A DNA stretch of 52,084 bases from Desulfosarcinaceae bacterium (GCA_030066015.1 JASJCL010000021.1:1-52084), one strand, 5' to 3'; numbered from the stretch's first letter, positions 34,553-44,410 are shown. Numbers and translations are program-made. Notes: a model not told the origin generated them from the sequence alone.

Positions 34553-36258
34553 TCTTTCGCCTCCAGCCTTTGTCGGAGTGCCGCAAAAGTGCCGTGCAGA
34601 TCCTTCTCGGGATAGGGCACGGTGCCATAATGCGGTGATAGCGCTTCTGTGTGAAACATCTTCGGCAGGCGGTCGGCTTCCTCTGTCAAACCAGCGCGGC
34701 GATTGAAGTCGATTTCCGCCGTCAAAATTCGGGTACCCAACTGCTGCCACGTTTTGGCATCGAACGGCGCTCCCATCATTGCGCCGATGGCGCGAAAGAG
34801 GTTGTCCATGCCGCCGGACTGGGCAAACATGCACAATCCCATGCTGTCGGTGGCGGCCATGTGGACCTGAGCGGATTGGGATGCGTTGCGCAAGACATCG
34901 GTCGAACCGCTGGCACCGCCCACGAAACCGGCGGTGTGGTCCCCGCCCATGGGCGAGGTGGCGTAGGTAACCCCCATACCCGGCATGGCTCGGGGATCAT
35001 ATCCGGCGATGCTCTGCCCCTTTATGGTGGGCACCCTGGAATGGTTCAGGTGATGGCCGACCGCTTCCGGCCCATTGCCGATGCGCCTTCCCATTGGTGT
35101 GCCTTGGGCCACGGAAGCCACCATGTCGATGGCTGCCGGTGCATCACCAAACTGGATGGCGCCCGCATCCATGGCCACTGCCAGCGCAACCCCCGTGTTC
35201 ATCGTGTCCAACCCGATATCGTCACAGAGAAAGTCCAGTCGGGCGATGGCATCGAGGTCATCGATGCCGGTCATGGCCCCCATAGACCAGAGGGTTTCGT
35301 ACTCCAAGGCGGCGGTGACGGGGTTACCGGCGGTATCCACATACACGTTGGAGCAGTTGATGATGCACTGGCTGCACCCCTTGTGGGTGGTTTGGCCGCC
35401 GCGTTGACGGATGGTATGGGCGACGGCATCGCCATTTATTCTGTCTGCGCCCTCGAAACTTCCCTGCCTGGCATTGCGTGTCGGCAGCGCTCCGGACGCG
35501 TCCGTGTTGGCGAGAATGCTGGCCGTTCCATATTCTGGAAGCACGCGGCCGCTCCAACCATCTCGCTTGATGGCCGCAGCAAAGCGCTTGGAGACCGCCT
35601 TGAATCCTTCGGCATCCGCAATTGGAGGCGCTAGCCGGCCCTGCTTGGACACGACCAGGGCTTTCAATCCCTTGGCCCCCATCACGGCGCCCAGCCCGCC
35701 TCTGGCCGCTGCCCGGCTGGGAATACCATCCGGAGAGGTGGTCTGAATGGAGGCGCTTTTCAGGCACATTTCCCCTGCCGGGCCAATGGATGAGATCGCA
35801 TTTTTTTCACCAAAATCCTTCTGCAACCGTTCTACCAGGGCGTAGTTGCCCATTCGGTGACAATCCCTTGCATCCACGAGCGACGCACTGCCCGCTCGAT
35901 CGATCACCAGATGGTGCCAGGCATCCTCAGGTGCCTTGCCCTCGATGATGATGGCGCGGATGCCGAGCCTGGCGAGTGCACTGGCCATGGCCCCGCCGAC
36001 ATTGCTCTCTTTGATGCCGCCGGTAAGCGGGCTTTTCGCGCCGATAGAGAGGCGTCCGGTATTGACCAGTGGTGTTCCGCTTAAATAGCCGGGGGCAAAG
36101 ATCAACAGGTTGTCTTCTCCCAAGGGATCGCAACCCGCTGGAACCCGGTCGTTGATCATGATGGATGTCAGTCCACGCCCACCCAGCACTTGATATTTTT
36201 CCGGCACCGGCGTTTCGGCGATCGCGCCCGAGGTCATATTGACGTGTATAAATTTCAT
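34549..36258 (-). CDS. Aldehyde ferredoxin oxidoreductase family protein, second copy
   Basis: 569 residues, shorter than the first copy (641) and distant from it. The iron-sulfur ligands C295, C298 and C302 (CSQCIINC) are present, with a late Cys in SMGLCMFAQ; pterin-domain motifs include LGGRGLTSIMI and SIGAKSPLTGG. The C-terminal third is reduced, so a distinct substrate is likely. GAGGAACC precedes the ATG at 36258. It is co-translated with a radical SAM gene and a TetR regulator gene lies just upstream. There is no ferredoxin gene beside this copy. Confidence 0.9.
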   Translation of the reverse strand: MKFIHVNMTSGAIAETPVPEKYQVLGGRGLTSIMINDRVPAGCDPLGEDNLLIFAPGYLSGTPLVNTGRLSIGAKSPLTGGIKESNVGGAMASALARLGIRAIIIEGKAPEDAWHHLVIDRAGSASLVDARDCHRMGNYALVERLQKDFGEKNAISSIGPAGEMCLKSASIQTTSPDGIPSRAAARGGLGAVMGAKGLKALVVSKQGRLAPPIADAEGFKAVSKRFAAAIKRDGWSGRVLPEYGTASILANTDASGALPTRNARQGSFEGADRINGDAVAHTIRQRGGQTTHKGCSQCIINCSNVYVDTAGNPVTAALEYETLWSMGAMTGIDDLDAIARLDFLCDDIGLDTMNTGVALAVAMDAGAIQFGDAPAAIDMVASVAQGTPMGRRIGNGPEAVGHHLNHSRVPTIKGQSIAGYDPRAMPGMGVTYATSPMGGDHTAGFVGGASGSTDVLRNASQSAQVHMAATDSMGLCMFAQSGGMDNLFRAIGAMMGAPFDAKTWQQLGTRILTAEIDFNRRAGLTEEADRLPKMFHTEALSPHYGTVPYPEKDLHGTFAALRQRLEAKE

Positions 36259-36411
36259 TGGTTCCTCGATAAATTGCTTTTCAAGCCGCTGTTCAAATCG
36301 CCCTAACTTTGAAAGTGGCGACACCATCGGCCCGGTTCACCTGCCGTGCTGCCACACATACCTATTTGTCGATAGATACGGTGGTAAACAATTCTTATGA
36401 GAATTACCGTT

Positions 36412-36978
36412 TCAGCTCTTTCTCCAACCGGAAATCAGTGCCGCCGTGGCGTTACGAAACATCTTCGTCCCCCCATGGGCGCGGGCGGCGATCTGTGCGC
36501 CCACAAGGAAAGAAAAAAACGCGAAGGCGGTTTCTTCGGCGGTACCATTGAACGCCAGCGTCCCCTCTTCCCTCCCCTGTCTAAAGGCGATGGAAAAAAT
36601 GGCAACCGTGTCCCGCACCGTGTTCTCCAGGATGCGACACGAAGTGGCCTGGAGGGTATTGAGATCGGAGCCGATCATCCCTACGAGGCAAAGCTGATGT
36701 TTCTGCAAGCCTTCTTCAAAGACACCTGCCAACCGCTGCAATTTGTCACCGGCATCTCCGTCGCCTGCCACGATTCGTCCATAATGGTTCCCATAGGATA
36801 GATGGCAGCGCGTCAGTAGATCATCCACCAGGTTCGCTTTCTTCGGAAAATGGTGGTGGATGCTGGCCTTTCGGATGCCGACGGCCTCACTGATGTGCTT
36901 GTAGCTCATGGCGTTGAGGCCGACCCGCTGGATCAACTCTTCCGCCACGTCAAGAATTTTCGTCCGTGTGTCATCCAT
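36412..36978 (-). CDS. TetR/AcrR-family transcriptional regulator
   Basis: 188 residues. The N-terminal helix-turn-helix is clear: TRTKILDVAEELIQRVGLNAMSYKHISEAVGIRKASIHHHF, split here between the helices, with the typical HHHFPKKANLV end. The C-terminal ligand domain is variable and gives no hint of the effector. It lies 150 bases upstream of the aldehyde oxidoreductase gene on the same strand and downstream of an FMN reductase gene, so it may control either. A palindromic site lies just upstream of its own start. Confidence 0.9.
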   Translation of the reverse strand: MDDTRTKILDVAEELIQRVGLNAMSYKHISEAVGIRKASIHHHFPKKANLVDDLLTRCHLSYGNHYGRIVAGDGDAGDKLQRLAGVFEEGLQKHQLCLVGMIGSDLNTLQATSCRILENTVRDTVAIFSIAFRQGREEGTLAFNGTAEETAFAFFSFLVGAQIAARAHGGTKMFRNATAALISGWRKS

Positions 36979-36987
36979 GATGCGCCA

Positions 36988-37005
36988 ACCTATCAGTAGG
37001 TAGGT
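36988..37005. promoter_or_regulatory. TetR-type operator candidate
   Basis: ACCTA-TCAG-TAGGT (36988-37001) is a perfect palindrome whose right arm is repeated at once (TAGGTAGGT). It lies 10 bases upstream of the TetR-type start codon, where autorepressor sites usually are. Confidence 0.55.
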
Positions 37006-37150
37006 CGCCTGTCAACATGGATGCCGATTCATCAAATCTCCCCGCAGACATTGTGAAACCGGCGGTCGGCGAAAAAGGCCGACAACGATACGGGGGTGTC
37101 GGCCCTTCATGCCTCAGGCACCTGGCAGGTGATGTGCCGGAAAAGACAAT

Positions 37151-37786
37151 CTATCTGATAAAATTGGTCAAGGTTTTGGCAACCGACTCAGGGGCTGGAA
37201 ATTGCGCTTTCCCGTGCCGAATAACGTTCATGAGCCATGCCATGTTTCGGCCCAACACCGCCATAATCTGCTTGCCTTCAGCATCCTGCTCCATCTCCCC
37301 AGGCGTCAGCCCGTGGGCCACATTCCAGTAGTTCGAAGAGGGCACGATCATCTCAGAGTAGTTGATATAATGATTCAGGGAGTCAACCGTGGAAATTCCG
37401 CCGGATCGTCGAACGGCAGCAACCGCCGCGCCGACTTTGTGCCGAAAGAGACCGCCGTTCACCGAGGAAACAAAAAAGGCTCTGTCAAGAAAGGCTTTCA
37501 GGGTTCCGGCAACACCCGAGAAGTGGACCGGAGAACCGAGCAGAATGCCATCGGCCGCTTTCATTTTCTGAATCCATTCATTGACCGGATCCTCTTCGAT
37601 GGAACAGGCTTCATTTTGACTTTTTACACAGCCGTGACAGGCGATACATCCCTGGACTTTTTCCTTACCGACAAGGACCATCTCCGTTTCGATACCGGCT
37701 TTTTCCAATTCGGCGAAAACGGTGTTCAATGAACAGGCCGTATTCCCTTTTTTCCTGGAACTGCCGTTGAATCCGATAACTTTCAA
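37151..37786 (-). CDS. NADPH-dependent FMN reductase / iron-sulfur flavoprotein-like
   Basis: 211 residues of the flavodoxin-like family. The FMN phosphate loop is NGSSRKKGNTACSLN near the N-terminus. The CIACHGC motif with another Cys in NEACSIEED matches the compact cysteine cluster of Isf-type proteins, so a [4Fe-4S] cluster is possible, though the fourth ligand is uncertain. GILLGSPVHFSGVAGTLKAFLDR is the second flavin-contact region. It is cytoplasmic. Position between a TetR regulator and an alkyltransferase-like gene does not reveal the substrate. Confidence 0.88.
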   Translation of the reverse strand: MKVIGFNGSSRKKGNTACSLNTVFAELEKAGIETEMVLVGKEKVQGCIACHGCVKSQNEACSIEEDPVNEWIQKMKAADGILLGSPVHFSGVAGTLKAFLDRAFFVSSVNGGLFRHKVGAAVAAVRRSGGISTVDSLNHYINYSEMIVPSSNYWNVAHGLTPGEMEQDAEGKQIMAVLGRNMAWLMNVIRHGKAQFPAPESVAKTLTNFIR

Positions 37787-37902
37787 AACGATACTCCATT
37801 CTTAAGGTTCTCGTCATGCCGTGATTTCAACTGAAAAATGCAATCGGGTCATGATAATCCATTCGGTTCAGAAAGCAACCCCACCGAACGAAATGCAACC
37901 GT

Positions 37903-38214
37903 CTAGGTTGACCCCATCCAGAGATACGTCTTTAAATCAATTCGGTCTTTCTCATCGAACGTGACGCCCTCGCTGAGCAGAAACGCCTTTTGCTCCTCAT
38001 ACCCATCTGGCTTGGGAAGGCTGATAAACCCGTTGGCATTGATGATCCGGTACCAGGGCAGATCGTATTTTTTGCTCATGGTGTGAAGGATTCTGGTAAC
38101 CTGTCTCGCGCCATGCGGGTGTCCGGCCATGGTGGCGATGAGTCCGTATGTACAGACCTTGCCTTCGGGGATGCTTTTGATGATCGAAATGACCTTGCGG
38201 GTAAATGCTTCCAT
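37903..38214 (-). CDS. Alkyltransferase-like protein (ATL, MGMT family without the active cysteine)
   Basis: 103 residues from the ATG at 38214. It has the DNA-binding helix-turn-helix of the O6-alkylguanine transferases (VCTYGLIATMAGHPHGARQVTRIL), but the alkyl-accepting PCHR motif reads PWYR, with Trp at the cysteine place. Such ATL proteins bind O6-alkylguanine lesions and flag them for nucleotide excision repair. Its start shares one base with the stop of the HAD gene upstream (TAATG), so the two are co-translated. Placing an alkylation-damage sensor beside haloacid-type enzymes is suggestive. Confidence 0.9.
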   Translation of the reverse strand: MEAFTRKVISIIKSIPEGKVCTYGLIATMAGHPHGARQVTRILHTMSKKYDLPWYRIINANGFISLPKPDGYEEQKAFLLSEGVTFDEKDRIDLKTYLWMGST

Positions 38215-38918
38215 TAGACCCCCAGTTCGCGGCACAAGCCATCGAAATCCGGGGCTTCGATATCGAAATTGGCCACTTCCGGTGCCTCAAACCCTTCCGA
38301 CATATGATCCGCTTCAGGTACGCTTACCAGTGCCGTATGCAGGCCGGCAGATCGGGCCGCCGCCAGGTCCCCTTCATGGGCGGCCACCATCATGGCCTCG
38401 GACGGTTTCAGCGCCAGTAAACGCACCGCCTTCCGGTAGGCCTCCAATGACGGTTTGTAAACGCCCAGAAACTCGCAGGAGAGGATGCCGTCCCACTGTA
38501 CGCCTGCCGCTTTTGAACTGCTGACAATGCTCTTCCAGTTCAGCACCGTGAGGACGACAACGGTATAGCGGGTGCGCAGACGGTTGATCGCTTCGGGCGC
38601 TCCGGCAAAGGCATTGAGACGATGCCAGGTTGACGTAACCAGTGACTGGCGGTCGATATCGCCCAAAAGGGGAAATTCGGTGACCATATTCTCCAAAGCC
38701 AGGAGGTGCATATCATCCGAATTCATCCATGGTAGGTTGCCGTGTCTCACCTGGGTGTGGAGTTTAAACATTTCGCTTCGCCAGGTTTGGGCGAAGTGGT
38801 CACTGTCCACCGTCTGATCGGTTTTGCGCGCGAGTGCCTCGATGTGTGCTTTGGCGGTGTTCTTCCAGTCGAATACGGTACCGCCGACGTCGAAATAGAG
38901 TGCTTTGACACCTTCCAT
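38214..38918 (-). CDS. HAD-superfamily hydrolase (2-haloacid dehalogenase-like)
   Basis: 234 residues. Motif I is FDVGGTVFDW, with the nucleophilic Asp but Gly at the second Asp position that phosphatases have, as in L-2-haloacid dehalogenases (DxYGT-type). Motif II is VVLTVLNWKS, motif III follows as the KPSLEAYRK region with lysine, and the acidic motif IV is weak (MMVAAHEGDLAAARSAG keeps H-x-x-D). Substrate is therefore uncertain between haloacid and phosphate ester. It sits upstream of the ATL gene and downstream of an ADP-ribosylglycohydrolase relative. Confidence 0.85.
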   Translation of the reverse strand: MEGVKALYFDVGGTVFDWKNTAKAHIEALARKTDQTVDSDHFAQTWRSEMFKLHTQVRHGNLPWMNSDDMHLLALENMVTEFPLLGDIDRQSLVTSTWHRLNAFAGAPEAINRLRTRYTVVVLTVLNWKSIVSSSKAAGVQWDGILSCEFLGVYKPSLEAYRKAVRLLALKPSEAMMVAAHEGDLAAARSAGLHTALVSVPEADHMSEGFEAPEVANFDIEAPDFDGLCRELGV

Positions 38919-38951
38919 CTTGCCCCCCTTCTTATTGTTACAGGGATGGGT

Positions 38952-40070
38952 TCATGACAAATCCCGGGCCCCATTGCGCGCGATTTCGATGGCCAGACCA
39001 ACCCATTGTTGGTGGTTTTTCAATCCTGTTATGAATCGCGCCGGTATCCCGCTGAGGCCTGTCTGCGCCCCGCTCAAGGCACCCGTCAGCGTGCCGCGTG
39101 CCAGATTGTTGCCCCCCGCGTTGATCGCTGTGAGCATCGCGTCCTCAAAGGAGTCGGGATAACGGGCGGCGATGGAGAAGGCGGCCGGCATCGCCATCAT
39201 CAAGGGGCAGGCCATGCCGTATACCTTGGAAACCGCCTCCGGCGGCTCGATGCGAATCCCTGGATCTTTCGCCGCCTCGATCCACCAGCCCATTCCCAAG
39301 AGCACATCCGGAAAGGGAAGATTCAGGGTGGGCTGTTCAGGCGCAAGGTTTTCCTTGCGCTCTTCTGCCAACACGGCATGGGTAAAGGGCAGCTTGCCGT
39401 CTTTGATCAATTCGCGCAGGGTCCAGCCAATCTGTCCGTCCAGCGGGATACCACTGATCACCGCCGCCACTACGACGCCATAGGCGGTTGACGCGGTCAC
39501 AATGGAGGGGTCTGCGTGGGTCAGTTTGGCGCAATCCGCACTGAGACGACCCGCCTGCATCAGGTCGTTGGCGTAGCGGGCGGCAATCACCACCGCCCGC
39601 TGAGCGGCCTCGGAGGTCTCCGCGACGGAGGCAAAGCCCGCACTTCGCCACGCCATGCCCTGTACTTTGCGAGCATGCCAGATGTCACGCACGGCTTGCT
39701 CGGTAAATCGCCCGCCCGATTCCGTTCCATCCAGCGTATCCAGCAATTCATCCAGCCTGCGGGTATAGTCACCTTCCCTATACCCATCGCAGGCCACGAT
39801 GCTTTGAATCAACAGCTGATTGAACTGGCCCGATTGGGAGACGTCGCCCAATTCTACACCGACATGATAGCGGTTGGGAAGCACGGGCACGTAATCGGTG
39901 ATCCGTCCCCCATAGGCATGTCGCATCTCGTCGAGGTCATAATACCAGTGCGGCCCGACAGCCATGGCATCGCCGATCAGGACCCCCATGACGGCACCAG
40001 CGGCGCGGTCCTGGGCAGGGGTCAAACGATCAGGTCGTCTGGTCTTGCTCTTTGTAGGATTCATATCCAA
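38952..40070 (-). CDS. ADP-ribosylglycohydrolase family protein lacking the usual Mg-binding aspartates
   Basis: 372 residues, all-alpha. The family start GVLIGDAMAVGPHWYYD and the C-terminal glycine-rich loop NAGGNNLARGTLTGALSGA are clear. In active ADP-ribosylhydrolases this loop reads GGDTD or GGDSD; here it is GGNNLA, so the two metal-binding aspartates are missing. The N-terminal acidic pair after the SQSGQFN segment is also absent. The protein is probably either inactive as a Mg-dependent hydrolase or has another chemistry. No ADP-ribosyltransferase gene is adjacent. Confidence 0.82.
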   Translation of the reverse strand: MDMNPTKSKTRRPDRLTPAQDRAAGAVMGVLIGDAMAVGPHWYYDLDEMRHAYGGRITDYVPVLPNRYHVGVELGDVSQSGQFNQLLIQSIVACDGYREGDYTRRLDELLDTLDGTESGGRFTEQAVRDIWHARKVQGMAWRSAGFASVAETSEAAQRAVVIAARYANDLMQAGRLSADCAKLTHADPSIVTASTAYGVVVAAVISGIPLDGQIGWTLRELIKDGKLPFTHAVLAEERKENLAPEQPTLNLPFPDVLLGMGWWIEAAKDPGIRIEPPEAVSKVYGMACPLMMAMPAAFSIAARYPDSFEDAMLTAINAGGNNLARGTLTGALSGAQTGLSGIPARFITGLKNHQQWVGLAIEIARNGARDLS

Positions 40071-40386
40071 TTTTCTCCCTATGAATAGTACTCAATATCG
40101 AGATTGGTTTACCGAACCATTGGGAGGCGAAACCGGGGGATGATCTGCACCACGTGAGCAAGCAGCTTTAGCGCCCCTTGGTGCAGCTCTGGACGACAGA
40201 CCCCATGCTGTCTGAGCACCAGCGAGTTGCAGGGGCCGTCCGGAGCAAACCTTGGGGGCACTTGAACGCCCTTGCGGGTGGGGCAGGTCAGCCTCCGGTA
40301 GCGCCGGTTTTCCAATCCCGAAGGGTGAGATTAGCAGCTGTGACCCACCAAAGTACCGCTACCCATGACCGCATCCTCGGAGCGGA
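40071..40386. other. 316-bp gap without a supported gene
   Basis: Between the ADP-ribosylglycohydrolase and DehI-type genes. A short minus-strand open frame (40109-40315) has neither ribosome binding site nor known relatives that I can name. No terminator hairpin seen. Confidence 0.35.
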
Positions 40387-41271
40387 TCAGCCCACGGCTG
40401 CCAGCTGATGTCGAAAGTAGGCGACGTTGGTTATCAAACCGGGCAGCAGCCACTGGAATAAGCGGCAGACCTGGATGATCTCATCCAGGCCGGCATCCGC
40501 CTCCGCCGCTTCTCGCAATGCGGATGACGACAGGCCGCCTGGATTGGGCAGCCCTTCGGCGGCCAGCGTCGCCGCCCGCTCATGGCACGCCCGGGCGATC
40601 GCTTCATGCAAGGCTGTGCCGACGTGATCCCGGAGATCGTTCCAGGCAAGCGCAAAGTAGCTCGGCCAGCGGGCAAAGGCGCGGTAATCGGTGTTGACAA
40701 AGGGCAATTGCAGCGTTGCCTTGATGTCCGCGTAGATACCGCGTGTGGGTCCGTCCGCATGGTGGTACTCTATCAGCATGAAGGGCACCGTGATATCGGG
40801 TGCATGTCTCCCTTCGAAGGGCGCCGCATCACTATTTCCGGCCATCTCTCCGATTTCAAGCAGGTGGCTGGCTATGCTCGCAATCAGGACATAAAGCTGG
40901 TTGCCGTGGGAGAACACGGTGTTCATCTGCCGGATGGCATCGATCTCCCGCGGTGCGTAGCCCACGGCAGTGAGCGGTTCAATGAGGGGCTTGGGGTTCA
41001 ATTCCATGGTTCGCGACTCGACGTATTGGCGCAGACCCGTAGACGCCTCGACGAAAGGGCGACTTTGGCACAATGGTTTTAGCCCCCGCCACAGTTCACC
41101 GAAAAAGGTGGGGTAGTGGGCGTAGGCCATGGTGACGACCCCCATCCACGGCACCTGGAGCACCGCTTTGGTGTCCGCGTACCACTCGGCACGCTGACCA
41201 GTTGCCAGGTACTCGGGCAGCGGATGGATGGTGGGAAGGGGATCGGGCCTGCGCCGTTCGAGAATGTTCAT
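40387..41271 (-). CDS. DehI-type 2-haloacid dehalogenase
   Basis: 294 residues made of two similar halves of about 130 residues, as in group I DL-2-haloacid dehalogenases: the first half holds ADTKAVLQVPWMGVVTMAYAHYPTFF, the second ADIKATLQLPFVNTDYRAFARWPSYF. Group I enzymes use a water molecule activated by an Asp to displace halide from both enantiomers. I rely on the repeat pattern and cannot place the catalytic Asp with certainty. The ATG at 41271 follows GGGAGG. It is the last gene of a compact minus-strand set with the quinone reductase and Kef genes. Confidence 0.7.
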   Translation of the reverse strand: MNILERRRPDPLPTIHPLPEYLATGQRAEWYADTKAVLQVPWMGVVTMAYAHYPTFFGELWRGLKPLCQSRPFVEASTGLRQYVESRTMELNPKPLIEPLTAVGYAPREIDAIRQMNTVFSHGNQLYVLIASIASHLLEIGEMAGNSDAAPFEGRHAPDITVPFMLIEYHHADGPTRGIYADIKATLQLPFVNTDYRAFARWPSYFALAWNDLRDHVGTALHEAIARACHERAATLAAEGLPNPGGLSSSALREAAEADAGLDEIIQVCRLFQWLLPGLITNVAYFRHQLAAVG

Positions 41272-41309
41272 GGCATTTCCTCCCTGTGTCATCTGATGGC
41301 CCTCTCCGC

Positions 41310-41906
41310 TTACCCGACGGATGGGAATAGCCGGTCCAGATGGGCGTCGAACCGGAGAAAATCGTTCTCGACATCCGGATTCTTGAGCACATCGTGGCAG
41401 GCAAAGGTGCCCATGGGCGTCATCCCGAAAAACTTGAAATTGAGGTGCATGGGCCAGAACAGGTCGTCCACCCCCCGTCCGCCAAAAAACGCCTGGTCTG
41501 GATCGTCGAACGCCTCCAGGGGAGCGTTATAGGTGATGGACAGCAGATACTGCTTGCCCGTCAGTGTCCCGCCGGACCCGTATTGTTTGGATAGATCCTC
41601 ACGACTGCGGCCGTCTCCGTTGCACAAGCGGCCATCCATCCCGGCCGTATATACCTCGTCCATGTACTTCTTGAAGGTCCACGGAACGCCCATCCAGTTG
41701 CAGGGTGTCTGCAGGATCAGCACATCCGCCCACCGGTGCTTCTCGATCTCATTCGCGACCGTATACGCATCTTGCATCGTGGTCATCTGGATCTCGTAGC
41801 CCTTGTGTTTCAGGTTCTCCGCGGCGCGTTCCGCCATGGTGCGGTTCAGCTTGCCCTCTGAGAAGGGCCAGGGCTCGTGGGCGTTGATGATGAATACGTT
41901 TTTCAT
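41310..41906 (-). CDS. MdaB-type NAD(P)H:quinone oxidoreductase
   Basis: 198 residues of the flavodoxin-like FMN/FAD quinone reductase group. Marks are [40 protein letters not shown] and [15 protein letters not shown]. It would reduce quinones by two electrons, avoiding semiquinone radicals, and protect against electrophiles. The gene lies 36 bases after the Kef antiporter and 38 bases before the dehalogenase, on one strand, so all three are probably co-expressed. Confidence 0.9.
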   Translation of the reverse strand: MKNVFIINAHEPWPFSEGKLNRTMAERAAENLKHKGYEIQMTTMQDAYTVANEIEKHRWADVLILQTPCNWMGVPWTFKKYMDEVYTAGMDGRLCNGDGRSREDLSKQYGSGGTLTGKQYLLSITYNAPLEAFDDPDQAFFGGRGVDDLFWPMHLNFKFFGMTPMGTFACHDVLKNPDVENDFLRFDAHLDRLFPSVG

Positions 41907-41942
41907 TGTCTCTCCTTGCGGTTTCCGGGTTCGGCTAATCCA

Positions 41943-43799
41943 TCAGGTTTCGGGGTTGGCGGCAGTCCACGCCTTGTCGAGTTCCGCCATGTCGATCTCC
42001 CGGTCCTTTGACATCAGCTCCGCCAGATTGGCATTGTGCTGCTGGTACATGGAGATATACTTCTCTTCATCCTCTCGATGGATCCGATACAGTGCCGGCA
42101 GGGTGTCCCTGTCCTTCTTGCGGAAAAGACGTCGGATCTTATACGCCTCGTAGGGATCGAAGCCGAGCAGCTGCAGAGCATCCTGACCCAGCGTCAGCGC
42201 CGTGCCGAAGGTTTCCCGTCGAATCGTCGTAACGCCGAGATCCATGAATTCAAAAGCCGCACGGCGATCCACGGCATTCACCGCGATTTTGAGGTCGGGG
42301 TAATGCTTCTGGGCCAGCTGGATCAATTCCATCGATTTTTCATGGTCACCAAGGGTGATGATGAGCAACTCCGCCTCGGCGGCACCGGCGGATTCCAGCA
42401 GATCCAGGCGGGTGGCGTCGCCGTAATAGACCTCGAAGCCGAAGCGACGCAACACGTCCACATTGGCTTCGTTGTGGTCCAAAATCACCGGCTTAATGCC
42501 GGCACACATGAGCAGGCGTCCCAAGTCGGTCCCCAACCGGCCAAAACCCGCCAGAATCACGGATCGCTCATGGGCTTCGATGGCATCCGCCTCCCGCTCA
42601 GCGGTATCTTTCCCCATCCTAGGCGCAATCAGACGTTCATGCAGCAAAAACAGCAGCGGCGCGAGGAACATGGAGATGGCCACCACGGAGATCAGCAGCT
42701 CCGTAACGGCCTGGGGCAGCACGCCGTTGCCTCTGGCGAATTGAAACAGTACGAAGGCGAACTCCCCCCCTTGGGCCAGGGCGACACTGAATAGGAGACG
42801 TTCGCTGACCGGCATTTTGAAGATCTTCGCGACGACGATCAGAGCGATGGCTTTGATCAGGATCAAACCGGCCACCAGCCCCCCAATACGCCAGAACTGG
42901 TGACCGATGAGAGTGAAATTTAGACTGGCCCCGATGGAGATGAAAAAAATGCCCAGCAGCAGTCCCTTGAACGGCTCGATGTCGCTCTCCAACTCGTGGC
43001 GGTATTCGCTGTCAGCCAATACCACTCCGGCGAGGAAGGTTCCCAGGGCGGGCGAAAGCCCCACCGCCGTCATCAGCAACGAAATACCGATGACAAGGGC
43101 CAGGGCAGCGGCAACGAACACCTCTCGGACCCGGGCGGCGGCGATGGCGCGAAAGATGGGTCGGCTGCCATATTTGCCCAGCACGTAGATAAATCCTATG
43201 GCAAGTAGCTCGACGATGACACGCAGGTAGACCGGCAGCGTGGTGATATCAAACAAGGTGTGGCCGTGATGCGACTCGCCGTGCAGCGCACCCGTCGCCA
43301 GCAGGGGCAACAGGGCCAGCATGGGAATGACGGCCAGATCCTGGAACAGGAGCACGGAGAAGATCGATTGCCCCGGTGGCGTGTTCATCAGCCCCTTTTC
43401 GCGCAGGGTCGACAAGACGATGGCTGTGGAGGAGAGGGCCAGAATCATCCCAATGGCCGCACTCTGCTGCCAGGGCAGGAAGAAGGCGCTAACCAGGCCA
43501 ATGGCCGCAAAAGTCAACAGCACCTGACTGCCGCCCATCCCCAATATGGGCGTGCGCATCTGCCAAAGCAGCGATGGTTTGAGTTCAAGGCCCACCAGAA
43601 ACAGCATCATCACCACCCCGAACTCGGTGAAGTGCATGATCGCTTCGATATTGTCGATGAGGGATAGGCCGAAGGGGCCGATGACGATACCGGCGATCAG
43701 ATAGCCGAGCACGGACCCGAGCTTGAACTTGCGGGCCAACGGAACGGCGATGGTCGCCGCACCGAGGAAGATCAGCAGTTTCAGTAGAAAGGCTTCCAT
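41943..43799 (-). CDS. KefB/KefC-type K+/H+ antiporter with RCK domain
   Basis: 618 residues. The N-terminal 380 form a CPA2 antiporter with about twelve membrane segments; the loop [18 protein letters not shown], including the HALES-like segment that holds the regulatory glutamate of KefC, is conserved. A C-terminal RCK (TrkA-N) domain begins at [15 protein letters not shown] and would bind NAD(H) and thiol adducts. In E. coli such systems are held shut by glutathione and opened by electrophile adducts, acidifying the cytoplasm for protection. The ATG at 43799 follows GAGGTGTGACC, two bases after the KefF/G-like gene. Confidence 0.92.
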   Translation of the reverse strand: MEAFLLKLLIFLGAATIAVPLARKFKLGSVLGYLIAGIVIGPFGLSLIDNIEAIMHFTEFGVVMMLFLVGLELKPSLLWQMRTPILGMGGSQVLLTFAAIGLVSAFFLPWQQSAAIGMILALSSTAIVLSTLREKGLMNTPPGQSIFSVLLFQDLAVIPMLALLPLLATGALHGESHHGHTLFDITTLPVYLRVIVELLAIGFIYVLGKYGSRPIFRAIAAARVREVFVAAALALVIGISLLMTAVGLSPALGTFLAGVVLADSEYRHELESDIEPFKGLLLGIFFISIGASLNFTLIGHQFWRIGGLVAGLILIKAIALIVVAKIFKMPVSERLLFSVALAQGGEFAFVLFQFARGNGVLPQAVTELLISVVAISMFLAPLLFLLHERLIAPRMGKDTAEREADAIEAHERSVILAGFGRLGTDLGRLLMCAGIKPVILDHNEANVDVLRRFGFEVYYGDATRLDLLESAGAAEAELLIITLGDHEKSMELIQLAQKHYPDLKIAVNAVDRRAAFEFMDLGVTTIRRETFGTALTLGQDALQLLGFDPYEAYKIRRLFRKKDRDTLPALYRIHREDEEKYISMYQQHNANLAELMSKDREIDMAELDKAWTAANPET

Positions 43800-43801
43800 G
43801 G

Positions 43802-44410
43802 TCACACCTCATTGATGATCCCGTTCAGGTCCTGGTTGAGCCATTCGCCGGCACGGGCCTGGTCAAGGTCGATTCGGTTATCCCGCAGGGCGATGAGGGT
43901 TTGCCGGTAGGCCTCGGCATGGCGCACGCGCGCTTGATCCGGCAACCCTTGATGGATGCCCAGAACGGCGAAGGGCGGCAGCCAGTCCATACCGCACAGA
44001 TTGGCCGTCGCCCGGAAAGGGGCGGTCAGCTCCCGGATGGTGAACAGGTTCAATCCATCGGGACCATAATTTTCCTGGCTCCCCCCCGCCGTAAGGGCCT
44101 GAAAGGTGATTTTGCCGTGAAGGGCATTGCCGGTTGATCCGTATGCCCAGCCGTGCTCGAGGACCAGGTCGAACCACTCCTTGATGATGGCGGGCGTCGA
44201 ATACCAGTAGAAGGGGTGCTGGAAGATGATGATGTCGTGGCGTTCGCAAAGCTGCTGCTCATGAGACACATCGATAAGGAAGTCGGGGTAGCTGGCATAG
44301 AGATCATGCACGGTGACGCCGTCCAGGGTTTCCACGGCCTCCCGCAAGGCCGCGTTGATGGTGGATCGCCGGAGTGCCGGATGACCGAAGAGTATCAAGA
44401 TATTTTTCAT
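43802..44410 (-). CDS. KefF/KefG-like ancillary NAD(P)H oxidoreductase
   Basis: 202 residues, flavodoxin-like. The start [20 protein letters not shown] and the [29 protein letters not shown] region match the ancillary subunits KefF and KefG, which are needed for full activity of the Kef antiporters and also have quinone reductase activity. The gene directly precedes the antiporter gene, as in E. coli. The ATG at 44410 has GGAACATGAG just upstream. Confidence 0.92.
   Translation of the reverse strand: MKNILILFGHPALRRSTINAALREAVETLDGVTVHDLYASYPDFLIDVSHEQQLCERHDIIIFQHPFYWYSTPAIIKEWFDLVLEHGWAYGSTGNALHGKITFQALTAGGSQENYGPDGLNLFTIRELTAPFRATANLCGMDWLPPFAVLGIHQGLPDQARVRHAEAYRQTLIALRDNRIDLDQARAGEWLNQDLNGIINEV

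Noticed and set aside
40109-40315. Minus-strand open frame between ADP-ribosylglycohydrolase and DehI-type genes
   Set aside because: No start signal and no recognisable family; left as empty gap.
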